DNA of 64,000 bases from Lichina pygmaea. Taxonomy: Eukaryota; Ascomycota; Lichinomycetes; Lichinales; Lichinaceae. The stretch lies in contig OY730173.1 in the NCBI GenBank assembly GCA_963422465.1, positions 3,348,001-3,412,000 of the forward strand, given 5' to 3'. Made by a program: the position numbers and the translations under genes. A model generated the notes under the pieces. That model saw only the letters and a program-made list of their open reading frames with translations. It was not told the DNA's origin and did not search any database. Below, in pieces: positions 53,971-64,000 of the stretch; positions within the stretch are counted from its first letter, which is position 1, and every line of letters starts with the position of its first letter.

Positions 53971-54704
53971 CTACTTCAGCAGCCCCGGACATTCTATATG
54001 TACAGTCAGTGCCGCTTCTGTGATGGTGCCACTGTAGCTGACCTCTGACTCGACGCCACCACCAGCTTTCAACACCATCATAATTGCATGTCAGAATAGA
54101 AAAACAAAAGAACTCACCAATATAGAATACCCATCATCTATGGATATGGAGCACTCGGACGTCGAGGCGAAGATCCCCCCGATAAGAATGATGGGGGTAG
54201 CCGGGGCCGCCGCGGGGCCATTGGCGGCATTGGCGGGTTGTGGGGCAGCGGCCGGCGAGGGCCCCGGGGTAGTGGGCCCCGGGGCCATTGGAGGAGTCGG
54301 CGGGGCCCGCGGGGCTGGCGGTGGACCCGACGGTGGTTGGGCCGGGCAGAGTTGGCTCCTCGGCCCCGAGGGAGAACCATCTCTAGAGCTTTGCGTGGGG
54401 CCACAGCCACCACGGCCAGTTCCACCGCCAGAATGCCCCGTGGCGGAGGAATGCCCCGTGGGCGAGGAGACGGGCGCTACAAGCACGATGTCAGTAGCTT
54501 TCCCACAAGATAAGAACGAACATCAGATAAAATAAGCAAGTAAATCAAACGATCTGGAAAGGTGGGAAGATAGCTAGAATATACACACATGACTTGGCGC
54601 TTTTCAGGCTTTGCTTTGACCCAGCCCAGCAACAGAGCCCCGAGAAACATCAGGATCTTGGCGACGATCGTGAACGCTTTGTCGATTTTATCGAGCGTGT
54701 CCAT
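53971..54704 (-). CDS. Small membrane-anchored Pro/Gly-rich protein, unknown function (copy 2)
   Basis: Three exons, 54704-54587, 54476-54118 and 54048-53971, keep phase with GT-AG introns and give 184 aa. Exon 1 begins MDTLDKIDKAFT and carries one membrane helix (about 14-29, IVAKILMFLGALLLGWV) followed by a basic KAKPEKR patch, suggesting a type I or II anchor. Exon 2 is Pro/Ala/Gly-rich with GHSSATGHSGGG, GCGPTQSS and PAAAPQPANAANGPAAAPA, then a hydrophobic PIILIGGIFAS. Exon 3 reads SEVSYSGTITEAALTVHIEC. A paralogue with the same exon structure lies inverted at 47728-48451. The exon-2 frame is supported by phase on both sides and, weakly, by an excess of third-position differences between the copies. 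No known family is recognised. Confidence 0.55.
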
Positions 54705-55509
54705 GGTTGCGAGTGATGAGACGGGAGGAAAGGAAACGTAGGATGAAACGCTCATTTACTTGTAGTCTTCCAAGGCCCCGAGGTCTGTTCGAGCTGGCAT
54801 CGATTCCGGCAGTCGCGTGGTACATCGTCGAGCCTATTGTGGCAGATGGCATCGTCAGCAGCGTCGACACTTCCTGCCAATTAGGATTATGTAGGTACGT
54901 ACCTTCCTCATCCGCCCGTCGTACTGCACTTCTTCGTTGTTGTCGCCTCCTTCCTCTTTGTCATCGTCTTCTTCGTCGTGGTCTCTTTCTTCTCGTTCTT
55001 TTCTCTCTTCTTCTTCTTCGTTGTCTCCGCTGTCTTCGCCTTCCTCTTCTATTCCTTCTTCTCCTTCTTCATCATCGACCCAGTCTTCCCAATCTTTCTT
55101 CGTTGTCATCGTGTTCTTCCCTCTTTCCTTGCTTTCCTCTTGCTCCTTTCTCCTCCGCTATCCTGACTTTTTTTCGAAACTCGCTATCCCTGTCTTTAAG
55201 CATCTTTAGTCCTAAAGCAAGAGCAATCTCACAAGCAGTATTAGTAGTAGAAAGTGCAGTCAAGGAACGTGTGGGCACGAGGAAAGAGGGGTCGTACTAT
55301 CACAAAACAAGATTGCCTCCTATTGTACAGATTAAGTAACCAGCTTGGCTCCGGTGAGATACCGACAGTCCGGAAGTTTCTCGACCCCTGTCCAGGAGGA
55401 GCATGTTGCCACAAGAGAGAGTTAGTTTCCCCTAGCGCTTGCCGATCCAATCGTCGAGAGCTCATCCCTCGGCCGAAAGTGCCACAGTATCCACTTGCAA
55501 GTTAAACTT
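54705..55509. other. Intergenic with long polypyrimidine tract
   Basis: 54935-55175 is a TTC/CTT-rich polypyrimidine tract (plus strand), which produces an artificial acidic frame on the minus strand. A minus-strand segment at 55190-55275 (ACEIALALGLKMLKDRDSEF) looks protein-like but has no clear start or continuation. Confidence 0.45.
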
Positions 55510-58500
55510 CTAGGAGCTCTCGGCCTTGATGACATCAGGCTCCTGCTTCACGTCCGCTGGCCGCGTCGCCATGTCCGTTTCGTGCTTGACCGCCGAGCGG
55601 GTGGCCCTAGTAGCACCAGCCGCAGCAGCAGTGGCGGCAGCTTTCTTGGCCTCGATCTGTGCTTCCTTCCGTTGCGCCGCCGCCGCCGCCGCCGCCAAAG
55701 CGGCTTTCTTACCCATCGCCAGTCGCGATGTTGATGGAGTTCCTTGGGCAGGAGGTTTCCAGCCGTATGACGGATCGCGACGAATCCCCAAAGTCCTGGG
55801 CTTCCGTGCTGGATTCGACCGCATTGGGCGCGGGGAAGGCTTGACCTCTGGCTTAGGTGCCGGGTCGGTGACCTTGTTCTCGGCGTCGTTCTGCGCCTCG
55901 ACGGCTTTGCTCGGGGAACTCGACAGGAAGTCGTATGGCTTGGACGGTTCGTATGCTCTTTTGAGAGGCCGTGGTGTTCGAGACAAGCTCGTTGGCTCGG
56001 GCCCGGGAATTCGATTGTTCGAGATCTGGTGAAGCATGGGCCGACGATGCGCTTGAGCCGGTGCAATCGCCCGCTGTCCTTGCGCCGGATTCCGATACGC
56101 GGACCCGAAGCTGTTGGGTCTGGCTGGCCGTGGTGGTCCCGCCGGGTGCGATCCTGGCCCAAGCACGTTCTGAAACCGAGTCCCAGCGCTGACGAAGCCG
56201 GGGTTCATCGTCGTCGACGCAACCGAGAACGAGCTCGGATTCTGCATCGTCATGAACGGCGGAATGACGGACCCGCTAGCGGTCTTTCGCGGCATCTCGT
56301 TCAAACCGAGCGAAGCATACCTCGGGTGCTTGATCTTCGGTTGTCCCGGCGTGGGTGGCCGAGCGTGAGCCTGCATGGGCGGAAGGGCGCTCGTGGCCAC
56401 TTTGCCTCCCGTCCAAGCCTGCGGGACCTGTGTCTGCGAAGGGTGGTCCCGGCCCAAGATCACGCAGATCGAACGAACATCGTCGACATCGAAAGTAAGG
56501 TCTTTTGGGCTCAAAATTCGCCTGACGGAACTGTTGCGAAGGAATGGCGAAAGTCCAACGCGATCTAAGTAATAACCAGTGAGTCTCGTCAACGGTTCCT
56601 TCAACGTCACCGTGCGCGCATCTTACCTGGCTGCCATCCAGCCTTTTCGGGGTAACTGATGTAAAGAAGCGCCTGAGCCCTGGTCATGGCGACGTACAAT
56701 AGCCGGCGCTCCTCGTCGTGGTCCTCCGCCCGCGAATGTGGTATGGAACCGTCGTAGGCCGCCGGAATGAACACCACGGGCCACTCGAGCCCCTTGGAGG
56801 CGTGCATCGTGGAGATGGTCACCTGCTGTACCCCCTGGCCATCGTTCGCCTTACCCGTCGTGATCTCTGACGAGAGGGCCAGGTTGGCCAGAAACTTGGC
56901 GAGCTCGTCCTCCATCGCGTTGCCGAGCCCGCCACCGTCGTCGTCACCGAGGTACTCTCGCACGCCAGCGAACTCGCGAGTCTGACTGATGAGTTCTTGC
57001 ACGTTGGCCCATCGTCCCTCATGATCTTTCCGGTAGGCTCCCTTCAGGTATGCTTCAAAGTCGATCTCCTCCAAAAGATAATCCACGAGGTCGGCGATCG
57101 GTGTTGCGCTATCGGCAGTTTCTGCCAGTTTCTGTTTGGCGCTCTGGATCACCTCAACGAACTGCACCAGGTTGTCGCCAGCGGCCCTGGAGATTTTGAC
57201 CTCAGCCTCATCGGACTCGGCGTGAGCCTGGACCAGCGACCACAACGACACCTTCCGCCGCTCGGCTTCGTCGAGAAGACCCTTGATGGTAACCTCGCCG
57301 ATCCGACGCGGTGGTACGTTGATGATGCGAGCGAGCGCATCGTTGCCGTCCGGCTGGCTTATGACACGGAGATAGTCGATGATGATCTTCACCTCGACGC
57401 GGTCGAAGAATCTGTTGCCCCCGACCATTCTGTACGATATCCCGCTCTTGGCCAAGGCCAGCTCGATGTTGCGCGACAGGAACGCCGAGCGAAGGAGAAT
57501 GGCGTAGTCGTTGGGTGCGAGCACGTTCGCCGTCATGGCCATGGATCTCTTGATCTCGTGTACAATCCACGACGCCTCATCGTCAGCGACTTTGTGCGAC
57601 CGGAGTACCGGCTTGCATCCAGCGCAGTGCGTCGGCACCAGCGGCTTCTCCGGCCGAGAGCTATCCTGCTCTACGACCTTCAGGGCGCATTCGAGAATCG
57701 CTCCGGACGAGCGGTAGTTCTGCTCCAGATTGACCACGGTAGCGTCATGGTAGTGCGCTCTCATGCGGTCGAGGTTCCTGATCTCGGCGTGCCTGAATCC
57801 GTAGATGCTCTGGTCGGGATCCCCCACGATCGTCACACGCTTCTTGGCCGAAGCGAGCAAGTTCATGAGCTGGAACTGAACGATGTTGGTGTCCTGGTAC
57901 TCGTCGATGAGTACCGCCTCGATGTGCCGAACGCAATGCGGATACCTCTGAAGGAGCTCGACACATCGTCGAAGCAGATCGTCATAGTCCAGCATGTTGG
58001 ATGTCTCGAGGGCGGATTCGTATTCAGTAAAGACCTGCTGGAACATGGCCGTTTTCTCTGAGGGTACGTTGGGTAGGGTTATGGGTCCCTGCTCGCATTT
58101 GGCCTTATAGCTTGAAATCTTGTTCATAGCGTCCCTCGCGTCGATGGTGTGCTCGTTGCGTTTGATGATGCGCTACCCATAGAGGTCGGCCATGAGTTCC
58201 AATTCTGCTCAGGGGGGGGGCATCGACTGGACTCACATTGATGATCGCGAGGGCGTCGGACGTGTCTACGATGCCGAAACCAGGACGAATGTCGATCAAC
58301 TTCCCAAAGCGGACCTGGATCGAGGGGCTTAGTTCGATCGATGGAGATGCGTCGGGCAAGCATTGGGCTCACCAGAAACCTTCTCGAGACGCTGTGAAAC
58401 GTCCCGAGGATGAGCCTCTTCTCGCTGCCATCTCCAAGCATTTTCCCTAGCCGATCGCGCATCTCACGCGCCGCCCTGACGGTGAACGTCGCCACGATGA

Positions 58501-58760
58501 TATTCTGCGGCTCGTAGCCATTGCTACGTAAGAGGTACGCAACTCTTGTGGTGAGCGTTTTGGTTTTGCCAGATCCAGCTGGGGCGCAATCGCGTACGTC
58601 AGCTCCGGCGTCATGTAGCAGTTTCAATTGCGCCTGACGGGGTCATGGAAGCCGTACGGGGCGCGAGGATCTGTAGAGCAGACGCAGGGCTGGCCACGGC
58701 AACTCGCTGCGCCGTGTTCAGTCCATCAAGTATGTCCTCGGCATTCCTTGTGGACTGCAT
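55510..58760 (-). CDS. SRS2: UvrD/Rep-family DNA helicase SRS2
   Basis: 3'-5' helicase that strips Rad51 filaments, prevents unscheduled recombination and helps at stalled forks. Five exons, 58760-58658, 58578-58373, 58314-58237, 58172-56627 and 56564-55510, keep phase and give 995 aa. Motifs: Q motif LNTAQRVAV (14-22), Walker A PGSGKTKTL (about 35-43), Ia ATFTVRAAREM, GTFHSVSRRFL, Walker B/II LIDEYQDTN (about 234-242), III VGDPDQSIYGFRHAE, IV VNLEQNYRSS, V STMHASKGLEWPVVF and VI RRLLYVAMTRAQ. The last exon encodes DRVGLSPFLRN and then a long disordered Pro/Ala-rich tail ending VKQEPDVIKAESS, with an acidic end that recalls a SUMO/PCNA-interaction tail (inference). The first intron splits the Walker A proline codon. 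Confidence 0.96.
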
Positions 58761-59080
58761 GGTCGGCGACACCTGACTGGAGCGCTGCCAAAGATTGGGG
58801 ACTCTCCGTGGTTCAATTGAAGACGAATCTGGGGAAAATGTGTAGTCCGGACTGCCGTCCTTTTTGCCCCGCAGACTGGGATTACCCGGACTCGGAGCTT
58901 CGCGCGAGACCGGAAGGACGCGAACAAAACAAACGCGAGATCACGTGATACGGTACGGTACCGTACATATTGCCCGCTTTCGAGGCGATGTCTCAGATGG
59001 CTAGAGTCGAAAGTAAAAGATGGCAGTGGGTGGCAACGGCCGAACGAACCATCGTCACCAACAATAGTAGAACATACAAC
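58761..59080. promoter_or_regulatory. Divergent promoter between SRS2 and the FKBP gene
   Basis: 320 bp separate the two start codons. It contains ATCACGTGAT at 58939-58948, a CACGTG E-box palindrome, and GATACGGTACGGTACCGTAC just after it. Binding is inferred only. Confidence 0.5.
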
Positions 59081-59741
59081 ATGCGTTTAACCAAGTCCAT
59101 CGTAGCTCTCTCCCTGCTCAGCGCCCCATTCCTCGGCCTCGTCGCTGCCGCCGGCGAGAAGGTCGAGGTCGAGGTCCTACACGAGGTCGAATGTAAGCGC
59201 AGGTCGACCAAGGGAGACAAGATCGAGGTGTGTGCATCTTGTCGAGGACCCGTAGTCAATGCGACTCCGTTTGCGGAGCAATGAACGAATCCTCAGTCGA
59301 AAATGCCCGTTTGACAACGAATCGTATCAGGTGCACTATCGAGGAACGCTAGCGTCTGACGGCAGCGAGTTCGATGCCAGCTACAACCGTGGCAGCCCGC
59401 TGTCCTTCACAGTAGGCAAAGGACAGGTCATCAAAGGGTTAGGCTACTCTTTCCACATCTCTGCGTCGCATGACCTCCGTTGGCCAGCTCAATTCTAACA
59501 AGACCTGTGACGGTAGATGGGACGACGGCCTCCTTGATCTATGCGTCGGTGACAAGAGAAAGCTGACCATACCACCTTCTCTTGGGTACGGCGCCAGAGC
59601 CATGGGGCCTATCCCGGCCGACTCGACCCTGAGTGAGTCCTTTCAAGTTCATATGAAGCGGTAGTGATGGAACTGACCCGGTCGACAGTATTCGAGGTCG
59701 AGCTCATGGGCATCGCAGGGGTTGGCAAAGACGAGCTATGA
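59081..59741 (+). CDS. FPR2: ER-resident FKBP-type peptidyl-prolyl isomerase
   Basis: Catalyses cis-trans isomerisation of X-Pro bonds in the ER and binds FK506/rapamycin. Four exons, 59081-59227, 59331-59437, 59517-59632 and 59689-59741, keep phase and give 140 aa. A signal peptide spans about 1-23 ([16 protein letters not shown]). The FKBP domain follows: [71 protein letters not shown], with the usual Tyr, Phe, Asp, Val/Ile and Trp of the drug pocket. The protein ends GVGKDEL, an ER retrieval signal, matching FKBP2/Fpr2 in size and layout. Shares a 320-bp divergent promoter with SRS2. Confidence 0.95.
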
Positions 59742-60259
59742 TGTCACGAGTTCCATGTGAGACATGAAGTTACATGACAACGGGTGAAGGAGCAGTTCGG
59801 TGAACTAGGACCAGGCCATCCTTCATGGGCTGCTCGGTGCAGACACGAGGTTGCAAACTAGTCAGGCAAGAGTATCGTCCATGGATTCTAGAGCAACTTA
59901 TACGTTGGGCGTCCGACGATGCAATGATTGATATAAAATGAAAAGGTTGATACCACGCCTCCGTACATGACGCTGAGGACCATGAACGGGATTTCAAGCT
60001 TAAGACAAGGGCAGCTCTATTCTGTAACTCCGCACAATCATAGTATATACTCCATACGTAGCATAGAATCGCGAGGCCACCCATAAGCTTTATCCAACCC
60101 ATCATGCAACGCAAGGTCCCCAGCCCCCCCCCCCAAAAAAAAACTCCCAGCTATCCCCGATCGCCCATAAATGATGCGAAGAACGAGGAAGACAGACACT
60201 AAAGAAATTGATGAATGGACGTGTGGGTGTGGCCACGAGTTCGTGACGGATCAAAGAGA
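59742..60259. other. Convergent intergenic region
   Basis: Between the ends of the FKBP and coiled-coil genes. Contains a C11-A9 junction at 60125-60143. No gene seen. Confidence 0.5.
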
Positions 60260-62266
60260 TTAGAGTCGGACGATGTCCGGGGACGCCTGATGAGCGGGTG
60301 TGCCGAGCACCTGCTTCTCTGCCTCGCCGTCGTCAATCATCGACAGGTCGTACTGGTCCGCAGCGGACATCTCTCGTTCCCCGGCGTCATCCTCGAAGGA
60401 CGCAGTGGATGGCGCAGGCGAGATGTCATCGATTACCTGGCGGGGCGGGTTGAGGTACGTCGGAAAGTCTGTTGCGCCGAGACGAGGGTCGTCGACGTCG
60501 TCGGCGACCAGGATCCGGCCGCCGAAGGCTATGTCGCTGACCCGCACCTTGTAATCCAAAGCCTTCTTGCCCTCGTTGATCAGCTCCTCCGTCCATCCGA
60601 GACACCTCTTCAGACTCTCGTTCGTCTTGTGGCTGTCGACCAGCAGCCGCTGATGCCTGGCCAGATCGAGCTGTAACCTTCTCTCGTCCATGTGCCGATG
60701 GCGGGCGTCGCTCTGGGCCAAGGCGCCCGGACTGAGCGCGCAGTCGTCCACGGACTCCTCGTCGTCCGACGCCGACACCGACAGAACGGACTCGTCCTCG
60801 GATCGATCGGTCGACTCCGGCAGGTCGTCGATCCCGCCGAGAGAGAGCGGACGGGCCACGCTGAACCCCAGCGACGTCGACGTCGATGCCAGCGAGAGAC
60901 GGCCCGAACGACTCAGTCGCCGGAAGCGGCGCAGCTCGGCGTTTTGCTTGCGTACTTTTCGCTCGAGCGTCCGGTTGATGGCCATGAGCGACGAATTGCT
61001 GATTTCCAGATCGAGTACCTTCCTCTCCGTCCGTGCGCTGGCCGCCAGCTCGGCCATCTGCTGAATCCTTCGCTTCGGTGAGGCGTCAACCAACCCCTCG
61101 CCAGGTACGGTGGGTGAGGTTGCCGTGTGGTTGATACCTGTGGTGCCAGCTTGGAGATCTACTCCCTTCGGAGAGTCGGCTGCGGCCAGACTACCACGCT
61201 TCGGTCTCGTGCCAGGAGAAACGGAGTCGCTCGGTCTGCGTCGGAAAGCGTTATGCTCCAAGGATCCAAGACTCATAGATTTTCGATGGGTGGTATGCAT
61301 CGTCGCGAGCTCGCCATGGGTGGAAGCTCGCCTTTCTGGCGATGGGCCGGTCTCCTCCAGCCCGCTACAGATGCCGAATCCGCCGTTCGTCGACGGGAAA
61401 CGAGTCCGGCGGCCGGGCGTGCGGTTGTCGATGTCGTCTGATATATCGTTCTGGTGAGCCAGCGCATCCGAGTGCTCGGTTTTCGATGGCGATTGGCCAT
61501 TGGATGTCTGTGGATATCCAGCCTTTGGGTTGTGGTAGCCTGATATTGGAGGGGAATATGGACCGGTAAGCCTCGATTCGGCTACCGATTGAGTGCCGTT
61601 CGTCAGGAAGGACACGAATGACTCGCATGGCGACGTGGGCGCCGTATCGAACGTCTCGCCATTGGCATAGCAGAAACTAGAGTTTTTACTGTGTCTATCG
61701 TCGCGCTCCGATGGGGATCTTGGGCTTTCCCAAGGCGCCCTGACCCCGTCCGCGTAAAAGAATGGCGCCGTAGGCGGAGCCGTCTGCAGGTCCGCCTTTG
61801 GGTCGGCTAATCTCTCCGGAGACGCCGTCCGAGAGATCGGTCGTCGTGAAGCGACGAGGCCTGGAGCTTTGCTTCGAAGGCCCGATTCGCTCTTGGCGTA
61901 AATTCTTTGCTTTGGGGTGGTTGCGACCTCCAAGACCGCAGTCTTGTGCTTTGACTCGACGCTGTTCCGATCAGGTGTGTTCACGGGCGTTGTGTTTGTA
62001 CTCTCAACCCGAGCCTTCCTTTGGCCAGACCGTGGTGTGATGTTGGCATTCAGGAAGGCTTTGACCGGGGTCGAGAGCGCATCGGGAGGTGTGTCCTTGA
62101 CCAGGGCATTCTGGGTACTTCGACACTGGACAGGCGTCCTCGGCGACGATAATTGTGCGGCCAGCCTCGGAGTCAGCGGTGACTTGTTAGATTTGTTCTG
62201 GGTATTGAAGGTCGTCGTCAGCGGTCGAGTCGAGCGATTGCTGGTCTGTTGCTTATCAAGAGCCAT
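60260..62266 (-). CDS. Uncharacterised coiled-coil protein with Ser/Pro-rich N-terminus
   Basis: An intronless 668-codon frame. Residues 1-390 are disordered, rich in Ser, Thr and Pro, with many S/TP sites (TPVNTPDRN, SPRTPVQ, TPRSGQ), suggesting a heavily phosphorylated protein. A conserved core at about 398-450 (RRIQQMAELAASARTERKV, then NSSLMAINRTLERKVRKQN, then AELRRFRRLSRSGRLS) predicts a coiled coil with a basic end. A second helical region (about 520-565, RRLQLDLARHQRLLVDSHK and SLKRCLGWTEELI) follows, and the C-terminus is acidic. I recognise the core as an ascomycete-conserved block but know no function; a cytoskeletal, septal or chromosomal role would be a guess. The start is the ATG that opens MALDKQQ. 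Confidence 0.85.
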   Translation of the reverse strand: MALDKQQTSNRSTRPLTTTFNTQNKSNKSPLTPRLAAQLSSPRTPVQCRSTQNALVKDTPPDALSTPVKAFLNANITPRSGQRKARVESTNTTPVNTPDRNSVESKHKTAVLEVATTPKQRIYAKSESGLRSKAPGLVASRRPISRTASPERLADPKADLQTAPPTAPFFYADGVRAPWESPRSPSERDDRHSKNSSFCYANGETFDTAPTSPCESFVSFLTNGTQSVAESRLTGPYSPPISGYHNPKAGYPQTSNGQSPSKTEHSDALAHQNDISDDIDNRTPGRRTRFPSTNGGFGICSGLEETGPSPERRASTHGELATMHTTHRKSMSLGSLEHNAFRRRPSDSVSPGTRPKRGSLAAADSPKGVDLQAGTTGINHTATSPTVPGEGLVDASPKRRIQQMAELAASARTERKVLDLEISNSSLMAINRTLERKVRKQNAELRRFRRLSRSGRLSLASTSTSLGFSVARPLSLGGIDDLPESTDRSEDESVLSVSASDDEESVDDCALSPGALAQSDARHRHMDERRLQLDLARHQRLLVDSHKTNESLKRCLGWTEELINEGKKALDYKVRVSDIAFGGRILVADDVDDPRLGATDFPTYLNPPRQVIDDISPAPSTASFEDDAGEREMSAADQYDLSMIDDGEAEKQVLGTPAHQASPDIVRL

Positions 62267-62807
62267 GCTTCCATGGCGTCTTCTGCGCTCGATTAGCGCC
62301 CGCGATCCAATGTGGAGATAAATAACCTTGCGCCTGGCTCACCTCTGCAGGGCTGATATGGTAAGAAGTGGGGCGCGCAATTGCCTTGAGATGGACCAGC
62401 AGCTGAAGTCTGGATCTAAAGTGCTCCCGGAATGTTGTAGCGCATCATCTCCACTGATCCCGATGCATGAAGTGTTCGCGTCTCCTATATCCCATGCAAC
62501 GTCAACAGCGACTTGTGACTACGAGTAGTGCAACTATACTTGGCTTAGTCACTTGAACCCCACTGATCTGATAAGCATGTCAATAATCTGCACGGCTGCG
62601 GAAGCCAAAGAATCGCAGCACTTGTCTTGCGAGTTCTGACATACTATATTTACAGTAACGACAGGCTCATCACGTGCAGTCCATCGAGGTTATGGTCAGG
62701 TGACTACGTGACTTGCGTGCGGCCGTACGGTAGAGTACAACTGTCGCACGCGAAGAGTGCTGATACTGCGGACGCTCTGTCCCTACAAACCCTGTCGCCG
62801 GCCTGTC
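62267..62807. promoter_or_regulatory. Divergent promoter of the coiled-coil gene and Pol kappa
   Basis: 541 bp between two start codons on opposite strands. It includes ATCACGTGCA and GTGACTACGTGAC motifs (62670-62715). No coding evidence. Confidence 0.45.
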
Positions 62808-64000
62808 ATGCAGGAATCGAATCAGGTTATCTCAGAGGATAACGAGTCGCTCAAGCATCAGCTTCTGGGGCCGTCCTTGACAAAGGCCGGCCAGGACTCG
62901 GTCGACCAGCAGAAGGCTAGCTGCTCAGATAACCAGTTGTGGTGGAGAGCTTGGCTTACGCACGAACTAGGTCTCCGAGGTCATCTACAATGCATCCAAG
63001 GGCTCCAAGTTCTTTAATAATGAAGAAGCCAGGGACCGCAACCTGACCCACAAGATCCAGCGCATACTGGCACACAAGCGTCAGCTTGAAGGGTTGGACC
63101 TGAGCCACGATCTCAGACGCGCCGATGACTATATCGCCGAATTGGAGCGGTCGCGAGACCTGACTCAGGTCGTCGTCCATATCGACTGTGATGCATTCTA
63201 TGCCGCTGTCGAAGAGCTGGATCGACCAGAGTTGAAACGTGTCCCGATGGCGGTTGGGAAGGGGGTGCTCACGACCTGCAACTACCACGCTCGGAAATTC
63301 GGATGCCGAAGCGGCATGGCTGGCTTCGTCGCCAAGAGATTGTGCCCGCAACTGATCTGCTTGCCCCTGAACTTTGAGAAGTACACAAAGAAGGCGAAGG
63401 AAGTGAGGGAGGTGCTGGCAGAGTACGATCCGAGGTTTGAGAGCGCCAGCATCGACGAGGCCTATCTCAACATCACCAAGGTCGGCTTGTTGACGTCCTT
63501 CCTAGCTCTGCCGTTGCTGACACATCTACAGTACTGCGACGACCACCGCGTGGACCCGGAATCGGTCATATCCATGTTGCGCCAAGAGGTGGCCGAGAGG
63601 ACCAAGATCACCATATCTGCCGGCATTGGGCCGAACGCGAAAGTTGCCAAGATCGCATCCAACAAAAACAAGCCAAACGGACAGTACATGCTCCGGAGCA
63701 GCCGAGAAGCGGTCATGGACTTTATGAGGGATCTCCCGGTTCGCAAGGTCAACGGGGTCGGTCGTGTATTCGACAGGGAGCTCGGTGCCATCGGGATCAA
63801 AACCTGCGGTGACATTTTCGACCACCGTGCTTATCTAGCCAGGCTCTTCGGCGAAAAGGCCTTCCAATTTCTTGCGCACTGCTACCTCGGGATCGGGCGA
63901 ACAAGGATCCAGCGGGCAGAAGACCACGAGCGTAAGAGCGTCGGCACGGAAAGCACTTTCGGAGATCTAAGCGGGTTCGACGCGCTGAAAGCACGACTGC
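62808..64000 (+). CDS. dinB: DNA polymerase kappa (DinB, Y family), N-terminal part; runs off window
   Basis: Translesion polymerase that extends past minor-groove lesions. Exons 62808-62915, 62971-63480 and 63532 onward keep phase and give at least 363 aa before the window ends. The N-terminus has GPSLTKAGQDSVDQQK, then after the first intron VSEVIYNASKGSKFFNNEE, a block typical of eukaryotic Pol kappa. Palm motifs: VVHIDCDAFYAAVEELD (metal-binding Asp), VLTTCNYHARKFGCRSGM, FESASIDEAYLNITK (catalytic Asp-Glu), then AGIGPNAKVAKIASNKNKPNG and the helix-hairpin-helix region VRKVNGVGRVFDRELGAIGI. The first intron (62916-62970) appears to use a GC donor (AAG|GCTAGC) with AG acceptor. Neighbour SRS2 also acts at damaged forks. 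Confidence 0.96.

Noticed and set aside
54855-55109. Acidic Glu/Asp-rich minus-strand frame
   Set aside because: It is the translation of a TTC/CTT polypyrimidine tract; other strands and frames are equally open.

Overview
This window is nuclear DNA of a filamentous ascomycete (Pezizomycotina, most likely Sordariomycetes). The evidence is many short GT-AG introns of about 50-180 bp, a fungus-specific gene set (samB, MKT1, a KRE2/KTR mannosyltransferase, SRS2, TAF14) and relics of Ty3/gypsy and pogo-like elements. About 14 genes can be supported, and intron phases were checked by hand for most of them. They sit in gene-poor DNA that includes a 9.6-kb and a 5.6-kb gene-free stretch rich in GTAC/TACG runs, simple repeats and decayed repeats.

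Layout. 1-3157: broken Ty3/gypsy retrotransposon (minus strand) with its promoter-end LTR, apparently inserted into a pogo/Tigger transposase relic (3158-3778) that has terminal-type repeats at 3878-4125. 5074-6949: Kelch-repeat membrane protein (+). 8244-9456: ER protein disulfide isomerase of the TigA type (-). 10135-12743: MKT1 (-). 13108-14639: 2-oxoglutarate/Fe(II) oxygenase (+). 15929-17450: G-protein beta subunit (-). 17451-27108: gene-poor. 27109-29259: samB/MUB1 MYND protein (+). 34857-35784: phosducin-like protein (+). 37374-39090: TAF14 YEATS protein (-). 41474-42682: RanBP1/Yrb1 (-). 43925-46414: uncharacterised single-pass membrane protein (-). 47728-48451 and 53971-54704: an inverted pair of paralogous small Pro-rich membrane-anchored genes, one decayed and one largely intact, flanking a GT15 mannosyltransferase (49910-51759, -). 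55510-58760: SRS2 helicase (-). 59081-59741: ER FKBP (+). 60260-62266: coiled-coil protein (-). 62808-64000: DNA polymerase kappa (+, runs off the end).

Functional groupings. The G-beta gene and the phosducin-like gene, whose family helps assemble G-beta/gamma dimers, lie about 17 kb apart. The TigA-type PDI, the KDEL-tagged FKBP and the KTR mannosyltransferase all act in the secretory pathway. SRS2 and Pol kappa, both acting on stalled or damaged replication forks, lie about 4 kb apart. I see no gene cluster, CRISPR, rRNA or convincing tRNA. The most interesting unexplained object is the inverted paralogue pair around the mannosyltransferase, whose better copy has a TAG directly followed by a further 140-codon open frame.
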